Assembly: GCA_003142255.1 (NCBI GenBank)
Contig: PLLO01000011.1
Location: 501,597-565,596, forward strand
Direction: 5' to 3'
Length of the DNA stretch: 64,000 nt
Source: Bacteroidales bacterium
GTDB taxonomy: Bacteria > Bacteroidota > Bacteroidia > Bacteroidales > VadinHA17
Of this stretch, positions 19,631-27,968 are shown in pieces. The position numbers were made by a program, and so were the translations under genes. Every line of letters begins with the position of its first letter. The stretch's first letter is position 1. The notes below the pieces were generated by a model. That model made no database searches, was not told the DNA's origin, and saw nothing but the letters and a program-made list of their open reading frames with translations.

Positions 19631-20680
19631 ATGAAAAGCCAACTATTAAGTCGCTCGGGGAAAATTCTCCTGTTAATATGCTTATTGACAGCGATTTCAA
19701 GTGCTCTTTCAGCTGGTAATACCGGGAAGTTTGAAAAAGCTTTATGGTGCAATAAGGGAGTATTTGTTATTAATCATTTTTACAAAGCTGACAGCGTTCT
19801 TATACAATATGAAAAGCTTGGTATTACAATGCTTTTCTATAGCGCCGGATCTTTACCTTATTCTGACTGGAATTTTCTTGACAGTCTGATAAATGATTGT
19901 CATAAGCATAACATCCAGATACATCCTTATATTGTACCTGGTCATAAAAGTGCTATCGACAGCAATGTTATAAGTAAGCATCCCGGATGGCTTGTACAGG
20001 GGATGGTCGGAGAAAAAACCCTTAGTCCGAATTTGGCTAATCCCGAAGTTCATCAGTTTATAGTAGAATCCATAGCCCCTTTCCTCCAGCATAATATTGA
20101 CGGGTTTCATCTTGATTATATCCGTTTTGATCTTCATCAGGGTTTTAGCTATGATAGTCTGACATGCGAAACATTTAAAAATCAATATGGCACAAGTCCC
20201 CTGAGTCTGGATAAAGACACAGGAGATCCTCTCTGGTGCCAATGGCTTGACTGGAATTCAGAAATGGTGACATCACTGGTAAAAGATATTAAGACGACGA
20301 TACAAAAATCAGGAAAGCAGATACCTCTTTCGGCAGCAGTCTTTCCGGATCCCCGGGCGTCAAAATACGAAGTCGGACAGGATTGGGAAACATGGGTAAA
20401 AACAGGTATCCTCGATATTGCTTGTCCTATGGTCTATATTGGAAATTCAGAGGTATATAAAAAAGATGTTACAAATGCCATTAAAATATGCAAGGGAAAA
20501 GCTAAAGTGATTGTAGGGATTTGGCTTGGGCATCGCTATCACCGTGACGTGGATGCTGATACTATGGCGGAACATATACTTATAGCAAAACAGGTGGGTG
20601 CAGCAGGAATATCCTTCTGGTCAGCGTCATCATTTACCGGAGAGTACCAGAATGAATTTCAGACTTTAATGTTGAAATAA
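19631..20680 (+). CDS. GHL10-type (YngK/DUF187) glycosidase-like protein, paralogue C
   Basis: 349 aa from the ATG at 19631, which begins a good signal peptide (MKSQLLSRSGKILLLICLL, cleavage near ALSAG); the in-frame ATG at 19604 adds nine polar residues. The GHL10 barrel shows NIQIHPYIVPGH, DGFHLDYIRFD (Asp162), WCQWLDWNSEM, SAAVFPDPRAS and GQDWETWVKTG. It is closer to paralogues A and B than to D in the central insertion (FSYDSLTCETFKNQYG matches A). It is exported without a lipobox. It is probably transcribed with the AGE-type gene 36 bp upstream. Confidence 0.8.
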   Translation: MKSQLLSRSGKILLLICLLTAISSALSAGNTGKFEKALWCNKGVFVINHFYKADSVLIQYEKLGITMLFYSAGSLPYSDWNFLDSLINDCHKHNIQIHPYIVPGHKSAIDSNVISKHPGWLVQGMVGEKTLSPNLANPEVHQFIVESIAPFLQHNIDGFHLDYIRFDLHQGFSYDSLTCETFKNQYGTSPLSLDKDTGDPLWCQWLDWNSEMVTSLVKDIKTTIQKSGKQIPLSAAVFPDPRASKYEVGQDWETWVKTGILDIACPMVYIGNSEVYKKDVTNAIKICKGKAKVIVGIWLGHRYHRDVDADTMAEHILIAKQVGAAGISFWSASSFTGEYQNEFQTLMLK

Positions 20681-20759
20681 AATGTTTGAAATAGCTTATG
20701 AATATATCGTTATGTGATTTCGAATAATTGAAACCCTTGTGCTACAAAAGCATAATGAA

Positions 20760-21860
20760 ATGAAAAAGCGGGAATTCTTAAAGGTACTGGGCATTGGGAC
20801 AATAGGAACTATTGCTTTTGCAACCGGTATATGGAGTTGCAATGGTTCCGGTCGCAAACCAGGGCATAAAACCTTGGCATGGGTGCATCCTAACCAGCCT
20901 CCTGATGCTGACAAAACCATTGATGAATGGAAATTGCTTCTGGGTAACCTTAAAAGGTGGGGAGTTGATTCTATTTTACTTTTAACCGGTAACAAATCCA
21001 TTCTCGATCAGGTTTTGCCTCTTGCAAAAGAAGCTGACCTTGAATTGCATGCCTGGATAATTACTATGGAGTGGCCTGATGAGATCACTATGAAAGAGCA
21101 TCCCTCCTGGTATGTAGTAAATGCTAAAGGGGAGTCATGCATTGATAAACCTGCATATATAAATGAATACCGCTGGTTATGCCCTTCAAATCCTGAAGTA
21201 ATAGAATTCACCAAAAAAAGAGTATCTGAACTCTGTGTATATAGCGAACTGGCAGGAATCCACCTTGATTATATTCGGTATCCTGATGTTGTGCTGGCAG
21301 CTTATCACAGGGCTAAATATGATATTCCGCAGGATGATCTTGTACATCCTCAATTTGATTATTGCTATTGCGGGATATGCAGAAATCAATTCAAGCAAAT
21401 TTCAGGTCTGGATCCCCTGACAATTACTGATCAGGCTACGAATGAAGCGTGGAGAGATTTTCGTCACAACAGTATTACAAAGCTGGTTGATGAGATATAT
21501 GACCAGGTGCATAAAAACGGAAAAATGCTCTCAGCTGCTGTTTTTCCAACTCCTGCACTGGCGAAGATGAGAGTGAGACAGGATTGGGTGAACTGGAAAC
21601 TTGATTATGTAATGCCAATGATGTATCATAAGTACGAAAGCAAACCGGTGGAGTGGATTGAAACGGCTACCAGGGAAGGAGTGGAGGCTCTTGCCGGAAA
21701 ATTCCCTTTGTATTCCGGACTTCACCTGTATCAGCTGACACCTGAAGAATTTGGCCTGGCTGCAAGTCTGTCTGCAAAAGCAGGAGCTTCAGGTTTAGCT
21801 CTGTTTACCGGGAATAATATGTCAGAAGCCTATTGTAGATTTTTGGGAAAAAAGATATGA
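20760..21860 (+). CDS. GHL10-type (YngK/DUF187) glycosidase-like lipoprotein, paralogue D
   Basis: 366 aa from the ATG at 20760 (the in-frame GTG at 20739 is less likely). The N-terminus MKKREFLKVLGIG resembles a Tat leader with KR instead of RR and ends in a lipobox-like GIWSC. The GHL10 barrel carries LELHAWIITMEWP, AGIHLDYIRYPD (Asp170), AAVFPTPALA and RQDWVNWKLDYVMPMMYH. It differs from paralogues A-C by an insertion with a CYCGIC cluster (Cys-x-Cys-x-x-Cys), which could bind a metal. It is the most divergent of the four and may act on a different linkage. The next gene starts within 8 bp. Confidence 0.8.
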   Translation: MKKREFLKVLGIGTIGTIAFATGIWSCNGSGRKPGHKTLAWVHPNQPPDADKTIDEWKLLLGNLKRWGVDSILLLTGNKSILDQVLPLAKEADLELHAWIITMEWPDEITMKEHPSWYVVNAKGESCIDKPAYINEYRWLCPSNPEVIEFTKKRVSELCVYSELAGIHLDYIRYPDVVLAAYHRAKYDIPQDDLVHPQFDYCYCGICRNQFKQISGLDPLTITDQATNEAWRDFRHNSITKLVDEIYDQVHKNGKMLSAAVFPTPALAKMRVRQDWVNWKLDYVMPMMYHKYESKPVEWIETATREGVEALAGKFPLYSGLHLYQLTPEEFGLAASLSAKAGASGLALFTGNNMSEAYCRFLGKKI

Positions 21861-21867
21861 ATTGATA

Positions 21868-24081
21868 ATGAGAATTTGTAAACATATCATGAAACAGCAT
21901 GCAGATTCAGGTGAGCGCAGACTTTTGCTGAATAGTATTATCCTCTCAGCAGTTCTTATGCCATGCACTTTTAATCTGAATGCACAGGTACCTGATACAC
22001 TTGCTCCATGGTGGCCGCAGAAGTATACAGTGACGCTTGACAAGGAAAAGAATATATTAAGACTCAGTACACCGTATTATCTTATAGAACAAAACCTGTC
22101 GCAAGGCGGAAATATTTCAAAGGTAAAATATACAAATGGCAAAAATGAAAACTTGCTGATAGAGCCTGTGGGAGTAAAAATAAATGATGCCGGCCTGAAA
22201 GAAGAATATTCTGATATGGTGGATAGCCCGGCACAAATAAGTTATGAAAACTATGGTAATTCAGTAAGGGTAATAACAAGTTGCAATCTCCGTACCAGGA
22301 GTGGTAAATCATCTGCTGTCAGCCTGAAAACTATTTATGAGTACCGGTGGGGATACATTAAGATCAGAAAGGAATTATATTTTCCTGATTCAATAATAAC
22401 TAATAAAATAAGCCTGGTTAATCTCAGGTTATCACCGGATCTGTCTGATTATGGATACAGACCGGGAATAACTGAACAAACCAACACGCTGCCTTTTGCA
22501 TTTAATGTAATAAAGTGGAGGAAGCAAAGATCAGGAACCCACTTTGATCTACCGTTATATACAAGCAGTGTCCCGGAATATATGGTCTTTCTGAACCAGG
22601 GAGTTGAGGGAATCGAATGGTTTATCTCAGATAATTCATGGCAATGGGACTACCAGTTGACAGGCAAGCCAGGTAACGGATTATTCTCAGTGACAGGTTC
22701 TTATAAACCTCAGGGTATTGATGTGGCAATCTGTCCTGTGAATCTTCCTGAAGGGACTGTGGCGTTGAAGGGCACATATATATTTGATTATTATATAGGA
22801 CTCTCAGTCTTGGCCGGAAAGGCAAACAGTGACTGGTTGCATGCTATCGTCAACAGGAATGGCGGAAAATGGGTTACCGGCGATCAGATAAAGGAATGGA
22901 AGCAGTCGGGAGTAAGCACGATGTCGTACCAGGATGATGGAGACACGGACCACGATGGTATTTTCTGGAGGGATGGGATTTATCCTCCATATTCACCTGA
23001 AGAGATGAAAAAGCTTGATGAAGTAATTGATCTATGTCACCGGGAAGGAATTAAAACAGCAACATATTTTTCACTGAAAGAATTTAATCCTTCGGCACAG
23101 GGATATAAAGATTTCGGCGTGATATGGGGAAGGAGGTATAACGATAAAAATGAATTGAAAAGCACCTATTCCGGTTCAGGTGATATTTATGGAGTCGAGA
23201 TGTGTCTCAAATCGGGTTGGAAGGATTATCTGGAATCTTATATCGATCAGACACTTTCGAAACATAAGTTTGATGGTGTTTACTATGACTGGAATATCCC
23301 GCTATACTGTAATAATTCGTTGCACAACGGGAAGAAGGAAATGAGCAAACAGGATGAAACCGGACTTGGAGTAATGAATATCACTCCCGATGGGCATCGC
23401 GATATTGATGAATTAATTGAAATGATGGAATGGACCAGGCAAAGAGTAGGCCCCGACGGATTAATAATTATCCATAATACCATGGCTCCTATGTTTGTAA
23501 CTGAGAATTTTGCAAACTATGTTGTAAGTATGGAATGGGGTTATGGTAAGTTGATTAAGGATGTTCCTCCATTAATTGAACTTCCTCCGGAATGGAATTT
23601 TGCAGGCGCCCGATCAAGGGGAGTTATAGGTTATGGTACAATGCATCCTGATGCTCCGGCAGAGCTTAAAAAGAAGCTTGCCCTCGAAGCTCTGTTAACT
23701 GGAGTGACACCCTGGCCTGTTATGCCGGAAGGTGTGTGGATGCATCAGGTGCTTCTTCCTATGGGCGACTTAAATCAATACAAGTTTGAAGACTGGCGTA
23801 ATAAATCTTTAAGCCTGAACGATACTCTTTGTGCTTCAGCAATATACAGCAAACCGGATACGGCTTTTCTGATAATCGGAAATTTACGTGACAAACTTTC
23901 CACTGTGACTGTCCATCTTAATGCTTCTGCTTTGCCATTTCCGATTGCGAACGTTGTATCTGTCAGATTATTAAATAATCACGGAGAATTAAAATTGAGT
24001 AAAAAAATGATAAGTGTGAAAGGAGAAAAAATAACTATTGCACCGTCAGGCGAAGTGCTGATAAGAATAACTGGAAAGTAA
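21868..24081 (+). CDS. Exported TIM-barrel glycosidase-like protein, family uncertain
   Basis: 737 aa from the ATG at 21868; ATG 21889 is an alternative that also keeps the signal peptide ending near LNAQ. The N-terminal half (about 50-340) is a beta-sandwich of the type found before the barrels of GH31/GH36-like enzymes. The barrel follows (about 340-640) with GVSTMSYQDDGDTDHDG, FDGVYYDWNIPLYC (Asp474, a plausible nucleophile), MEWTRQRVGPDGLIII and VVSMEWGYGK. A small beta domain closes the protein. It may belong to the uncharacterised DUF6259-like group, but I am not certain. It starts 7 bp after paralogue D, so coupled expression is likely. Confidence 0.6.
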   Translation: MRICKHIMKQHADSGERRLLLNSIILSAVLMPCTFNLNAQVPDTLAPWWPQKYTVTLDKEKNILRLSTPYYLIEQNLSQGGNISKVKYTNGKNENLLIEPVGVKINDAGLKEEYSDMVDSPAQISYENYGNSVRVITSCNLRTRSGKSSAVSLKTIYEYRWGYIKIRKELYFPDSIITNKISLVNLRLSPDLSDYGYRPGITEQTNTLPFAFNVIKWRKQRSGTHFDLPLYTSSVPEYMVFLNQGVEGIEWFISDNSWQWDYQLTGKPGNGLFSVTGSYKPQGIDVAICPVNLPEGTVALKGTYIFDYYIGLSVLAGKANSDWLHAIVNRNGGKWVTGDQIKEWKQSGVSTMSYQDDGDTDHDGIFWRDGIYPPYSPEEMKKLDEVIDLCHREGIKTATYFSLKEFNPSAQGYKDFGVIWGRRYNDKNELKSTYSGSGDIYGVEMCLKSGWKDYLESYIDQTLSKHKFDGVYYDWNIPLYCNNSLHNGKKEMSKQDETGLGVMNITPDGHRDIDELIEMMEWTRQRVGPDGLIIIHNTMAPMFVTENFANYVVSMEWGYGKLIKDVPPLIELPPEWNFAGARSRGVIGYGTMHPDAPAELKKKLALEALLTGVTPWPVMPEGVWMHQVLLPMGDLNQYKFEDWRNKSLSLNDTLCASAIYSKPDTAFLIIGNLRDKLSTVTVHLNASALPFPIANVVSVRLLNNHGELKLSKKMISVKGEKITIAPSGEVLIRITGK

Positions 24082-24107
24082 TGATATATTTTATTTAAAA
24101 AGCTTTT

Positions 24108-25667
24108 ATGACAAAATCAAATTACACAATATTATCTGTCTGCATCCTTGCATCTTTGATTATTCTGGCATGCGAAAATAACTGTAACATAAGTCTTATT
24201 ACTCCTTCTGACAAGGCAGCAAGTCAGAATGTTATAACTATCAGATTTACATGGACTTCAGATTGTGATTCATTTGATGTTTTCTTAGGAACAGGTTCTG
24301 ATTACAAAGATATTCCCAAAGTGGCGACAGTTATCCCGAATGTCTTCAATACTGAACGGCTGGCCTTTAACACTACTTATTTCTGGAAAATAACAGGATA
24401 TAGGAACGGGAAAGGCTCTTTCTCTTCACCGGTATGGAGTTTCACAACACGTGACCATTCAAATACTTCAGGTCTCTCTTCGGAATATGGAAATATACGA
24501 AATGGAGTCGGCTATTTTCAGGATCCGAACGGAACTGATGTAAAAGCAGTCGATCTGGACAGTTTTGAGGAATTATGGACATACAAATTTGAGGATATGT
24601 ATGATGTTTCTCCCATGGTAGAAAAGGCAAAGGACGGTACATGGTTAATTATTGAACATGAACGGGCGACTGGCAGAGTAAAAGCCAGATATCTTGCAGA
24701 CGGGGATGAGGCTTGGGTAAGTGATAACAACATACCATACATCGGGGGTACAGGATTCAATTACTATATTAATAAGGAAGGACTGACTGTCGTACTTGCA
24801 AAAGGATCAAACGGACTTCATGCACTGTCAATTGAGGATGGGTCTGAACTCTGGTTCACTCCTGCTCAATCGTGGTACTCAACAATTCCTGCCGTTGACC
24901 AGCGAAACAGGTGGATCTATTCACAGTCGTTTGAAAGAGTCGAAAAAATAAATGCGGAAACAGGCAGAGTAATAAAATCAAAATATACTGTACCGGAAGC
25001 AATGACGACTCATTCTAATACGCTGCTTGTTGACGATGAATATGGATATTTTATTGCAACAGCTAACTGGAATGGTAATGTCATGAACGGAGATATTGCT
25101 GTTTATGACAGCACCTTGAATTTAGTCTGGAAAAAAAGCAGATTTATCGAGAAGCTCTCGTCAGTCTGCTATCATAACGGAACATTGTTTTCAGCCCAGT
25201 GCGGAGGCTGGTATCTGTTTCAAAATAAACTGACTGATAAGTACGACTGGAAATATGTAACTGCATTTGACATCAGGAATGGTGATATTAAATGGAACTT
25301 AAGTCTTGCAAAATATAACTATGATAATATACATGATGTGGTCTACTGCAATAATTACCTGTATGCAATAACAGATAATACAGGTACCCATGTTAAGGAT
25401 AACAGATTGTTGTTTAAAATAAGAGTTGTTGATGGATTTCTTGAGGAGGTCCTGGATTTTGGTTTTCCGAAATCAATTTGTGCCTCCCCTGTCATTTCAA
25501 ACGGTAAATTATTTGAAGCCGGGATTCCAACTCTTTTAGGTCAGGGAGAAAAATGCGACTGGTATGGCCAGTATGGAGTACGGCAGCTTAATCATAATTC
25601 TGCTGATGATAAGTCGGTCATTAAGTTCAGTAAAATGAAAAATTTACAATTCAACCCCGTGAAATAG
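24108..25667 (+). CDS. Lipoprotein with Fn3-like and PQQ-type beta-propeller domains
   Basis: 519 aa with a clear lipobox (IILACEN). An Fn3-like module comes first (about 30-115, with TTYFWKITGYRNGKGSFSSP). A WD/PQQ-type beta-propeller follows (about 130-510), with repeated blades such as GLHALSIEDGSELW, VEKINAETGRV and VTAFDIRNGDIKW. It is not BamB, because BamB lacks the Fn3 module. A role as surface glycan-binding protein or polysaccharide-sensing partner is possible. The oxidoreductase gene begins 2 bp after its stop, so the two are translated from one message. Confidence 0.72.
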   Translation: MTKSNYTILSVCILASLIILACENNCNISLITPSDKAASQNVITIRFTWTSDCDSFDVFLGTGSDYKDIPKVATVIPNVFNTERLAFNTTYFWKITGYRNGKGSFSSPVWSFTTRDHSNTSGLSSEYGNIRNGVGYFQDPNGTDVKAVDLDSFEELWTYKFEDMYDVSPMVEKAKDGTWLIIEHERATGRVKARYLADGDEAWVSDNNIPYIGGTGFNYYINKEGLTVVLAKGSNGLHALSIEDGSELWFTPAQSWYSTIPAVDQRNRWIYSQSFERVEKINAETGRVIKSKYTVPEAMTTHSNTLLVDDEYGYFIATANWNGNVMNGDIAVYDSTLNLVWKKSRFIEKLSSVCYHNGTLFSAQCGGWYLFQNKLTDKYDWKYVTAFDIRNGDIKWNLSLAKYNYDNIHDVVYCNNYLYAITDNTGTHVKDNRLLFKIRVVDGFLEEVLDFGFPKSICASPVISNGKLFEAGIPTLLGQGEKCDWYGQYGVRQLNHNSADDKSVIKFSKMKNLQFNPVK

Positions 25668-25669
25668 AT

Positions 25670-26710
25670 ATGAAGCATGGTTTTGGTATAATAGGCGCAG
25701 GTGCAATTGCTGATCTACACGCAAAGTCAGTCAGTGAGATCAATAATGCAAAGCTCATCGGGGCTTTTGATATAGATGATAAAAAACTAAAAGCTTTTGG
25801 GGAGAAAAATAAATGCCTGGTTTATAATAATATTGATGATTTATTGCATAATGACAATATAGATATTATCTGCATATGCACACCATCAGGACTTCATCTT
25901 GAGCCTGCACTTAAAGCAATTGAATACGGGAAACACTGCATTATTGAAAAACCTCTTGAAGTAACACTGGAAAGATGTGATCAGATCATTGACGCTGCAA
26001 GAGCAAAAGGTGTACTCATTGAAGGCATTTTCCCTTCCAGGTTCTATGCTGTAAATCAGGAAATTAAAAAGGCTATTGATGAAAATCGTTTTGGCAGGTT
26101 TGTAATTGGTGATGCGTATGTAAAGTGGTACAGAAGCCAGGAGTATTATGATTCTGTCAAATGGAGAGGAACATGGAAATTTGACGGAGGTGGTGCTTTA
26201 ATGAACCAGTCTATACATTCTGTTGATCTGCTTCAATGGTATATGGGCCCTGTAAGATCGGTTCAAGCTCTTACATCACTTATTGGTCACAGCAATATTG
26301 AAGTGGAAGATGCGTCAGTCGCTATTCTGAAATTTGCCAATGGAGCTCTTGGGGTTATCGAAGGTTCAACGGCAATTTACCCCGGTTCATATAAAAGAAT
26401 TGAGATTCTTGGGACGGAGGGCTCTGCTGTGATTGAAGAAAACAATCTGGTCACATGGAAATTCCTCAACGAAACTGATCGGGACAACGATATAAGAAAA
26501 AATCATTCAGGCTCACCCGACTCAGGGGGAGGTGTATCAAATCCGATGGCAATCAATTATCTGGGACACAAATATCAGATTGAGGATATGATCAATTCTT
26601 TGAATGCCGGGCACGATACATCAGTAACCGGTGAAGAAGCCCGTAAATCGGTTGAGATCATTTTAAGCATTTATAAGAGCGCAAGAACAGGTAAACTTGT
26701 CGAGATATAA
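25670..26710 (+). CDS. Gfo/Idh/MocA-family NAD(P)-dependent oxidoreductase
   Basis: 346 aa, cytoplasmic. The Rossmann start is GFGIIGAGAIADLHAKSV, and CIIEKPLEVT carries the family EKP motif (Lys94). The substrate domain has GGGALMNQSIHSVDLL with His183 and Asp186 in the positions usual for catalysis. These enzymes oxidise or reduce sugar hydroxyls, often at C3 or at C1 of sugar phosphates or inositols. It starts 2 bp after the propeller gene and is followed by a DegT-type PLP gene. That pairing resembles NtdC/NtdA of kanosamine synthesis, where 3-oxidation precedes transamination. Here it may run in a degradative direction (inference). Confidence 0.92.
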   Translation: MKHGFGIIGAGAIADLHAKSVSEINNAKLIGAFDIDDKKLKAFGEKNKCLVYNNIDDLLHNDNIDIICICTPSGLHLEPALKAIEYGKHCIIEKPLEVTLERCDQIIDAARAKGVLIEGIFPSRFYAVNQEIKKAIDENRFGRFVIGDAYVKWYRSQEYYDSVKWRGTWKFDGGGALMNQSIHSVDLLQWYMGPVRSVQALTSLIGHSNIEVEDASVAILKFANGALGVIEGSTAIYPGSYKRIEILGTEGSAVIEENNLVTWKFLNETDRDNDIRKNHSGSPDSGGGVSNPMAINYLGHKYQIEDMINSLNAGHDTSVTGEEARKSVEIILSIYKSARTGKLVEI

Positions 26711-26738
26711 TTTAATAGAGTAATTTTTAACATTTAGA

Positions 26739-27968
26739 ATGATGGATAAAAGCAAACTGGCATATTTCGGAGGTGAAAAAACAGTAAAAAAAGAATTTCC
26801 ATGGCCTGTCTATTCCGATAAGGAGAAAAAGCTCATAGTTAAGGTTGTTGAAAGCGGGGAGTGGGGGAAAAGTTCAAATCCTGATAACTATGTTGCAAAA
26901 TTTGAGAATGCATTTGCAAGCTATATAGGTGTAAAACATGCTGTTGCAATGGTCAACGGTTCTGTGGCATTGCGTCTTTCCCTGCTGGCTCTTGATGTAA
27001 AGCCCGGCGATGAAGTAATTGTTCCTCCAATGACATTTATTGCAACAGCATCAATAGTAGTGGAAGCCAATTGTATTCCGGTATTTGTTGATATTGACCC
27101 CAGAACATATAATATCGACCCTGATAAAATAGAAAGCGCAATTACTCCCAGGACCAGAGCCATTATTCCGGTACATTTTGGAGGTCATGCCTGTGAAATG
27201 GATAAAATCATGGCTATTGCGAAACGACATAAAATTGCTGTTATCGAAGATGCATGTCATGCTCATGGAGCTGAATACAAGGGGACAAAATTAGGCTCCA
27301 TTGGTGATGCAGGCTGTTTCAGCTTCCAGTCTTCAAAAAATCTTACATGTGGCGAAGGCGGCATCGCAGTAACAAACGATGATGCTCTGTTTGAAATGAT
27401 CAAATCTCTCCATAATTGCGGAAGAAAAACAGGAAGAGAATGGTATGAACATTTCAATTTAGGATGCAACTACAGAATGACACAATTCCAGGCAGCGATA
27501 CTCCTCTGCCAGATGGAGCGCCTGAAAGAGCAAACCGAGCGCAGAAATGAAAACGGACTTTACTTGAGCGAGCTTCTTAAGAAAGTTGAGGGAATAACAC
27601 CTTTAAGAGCAGGGAGTGAAATAACCCTTCATTCATATCATGTCTATCCATTCAGATATGATAAATCTAAATTCCATAACCTGCCGAAATCGAAATTTGC
27701 ATTATTGCTGGCGGCAGAAGGTGTTCCGTGCTTCATGGGATATCCGGAACCGCTTTACAGACAACCTGTATTTAAGGAAAAGAACTTTTTATCTTATGCA
27801 ATACCCGAATATGTGAACTATTCCGATGTTCATTGCCCTGAATGTGAAAAAGCCTGCTATGAAGAAGGCATGTGGATTTCACAAAATGCCCTGCTCGGAA
27901 CTAAAAAGGATATGGAATCATTTGTAATGGCAATTAAAAAGATCCAGAATGAAAAAGTTGTTTTTTAA
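26739..27968 (+). CDS. DegT/DnrJ/EryC1/StrS-family PLP-dependent aminotransferase
   Basis: 409 aa, cytoplasmic. Family motifs are VNGSVALRLSLLAL, DEVIVPPMTFIATA, IPVHFGGHACEMD, VIEDACHAHGAEYKG and FSFQSSKNLTCGEGG, where Lys200 should hold the PLP cofactor. Members transfer amino groups to keto-sugars, most often in nucleotide-sugar or aminoglycoside synthesis. No nucleotidyltransferase or lipopolysaccharide genes are near, and the setting is catabolic. I infer that it may remove an amino group from, or add one to, a keto-sugar made by the neighbouring oxidoreductase. Its 3' end overlaps the next gene by 20 bp, so translation is coupled. Confidence 0.93.
   Translation: MMDKSKLAYFGGEKTVKKEFPWPVYSDKEKKLIVKVVESGEWGKSSNPDNYVAKFENAFASYIGVKHAVAMVNGSVALRLSLLALDVKPGDEVIVPPMTFIATASIVVEANCIPVFVDIDPRTYNIDPDKIESAITPRTRAIIPVHFGGHACEMDKIMAIAKRHKIAVIEDACHAHGAEYKGTKLGSIGDAGCFSFQSSKNLTCGEGGIAVTNDDALFEMIKSLHNCGRKTGREWYEHFNLGCNYRMTQFQAAILLCQMERLKEQTERRNENGLYLSELLKKVEGITPLRAGSEITLHSYHVYPFRYDKSKFHNLPKSKFALLLAAEGVPCFMGYPEPLYRQPVFKEKNFLSYAIPEYVNYSDVHCPECEKACYEEGMWISQNALLGTKKDMESFVMAIKKIQNEKVVF

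Noticed and set aside
24108-25667. BamB outer-membrane assembly lipoprotein
   Set aside because: The propeller is PQQ-like but the N-terminal Fn3-like module and sugar-gene setting do not fit BamB.
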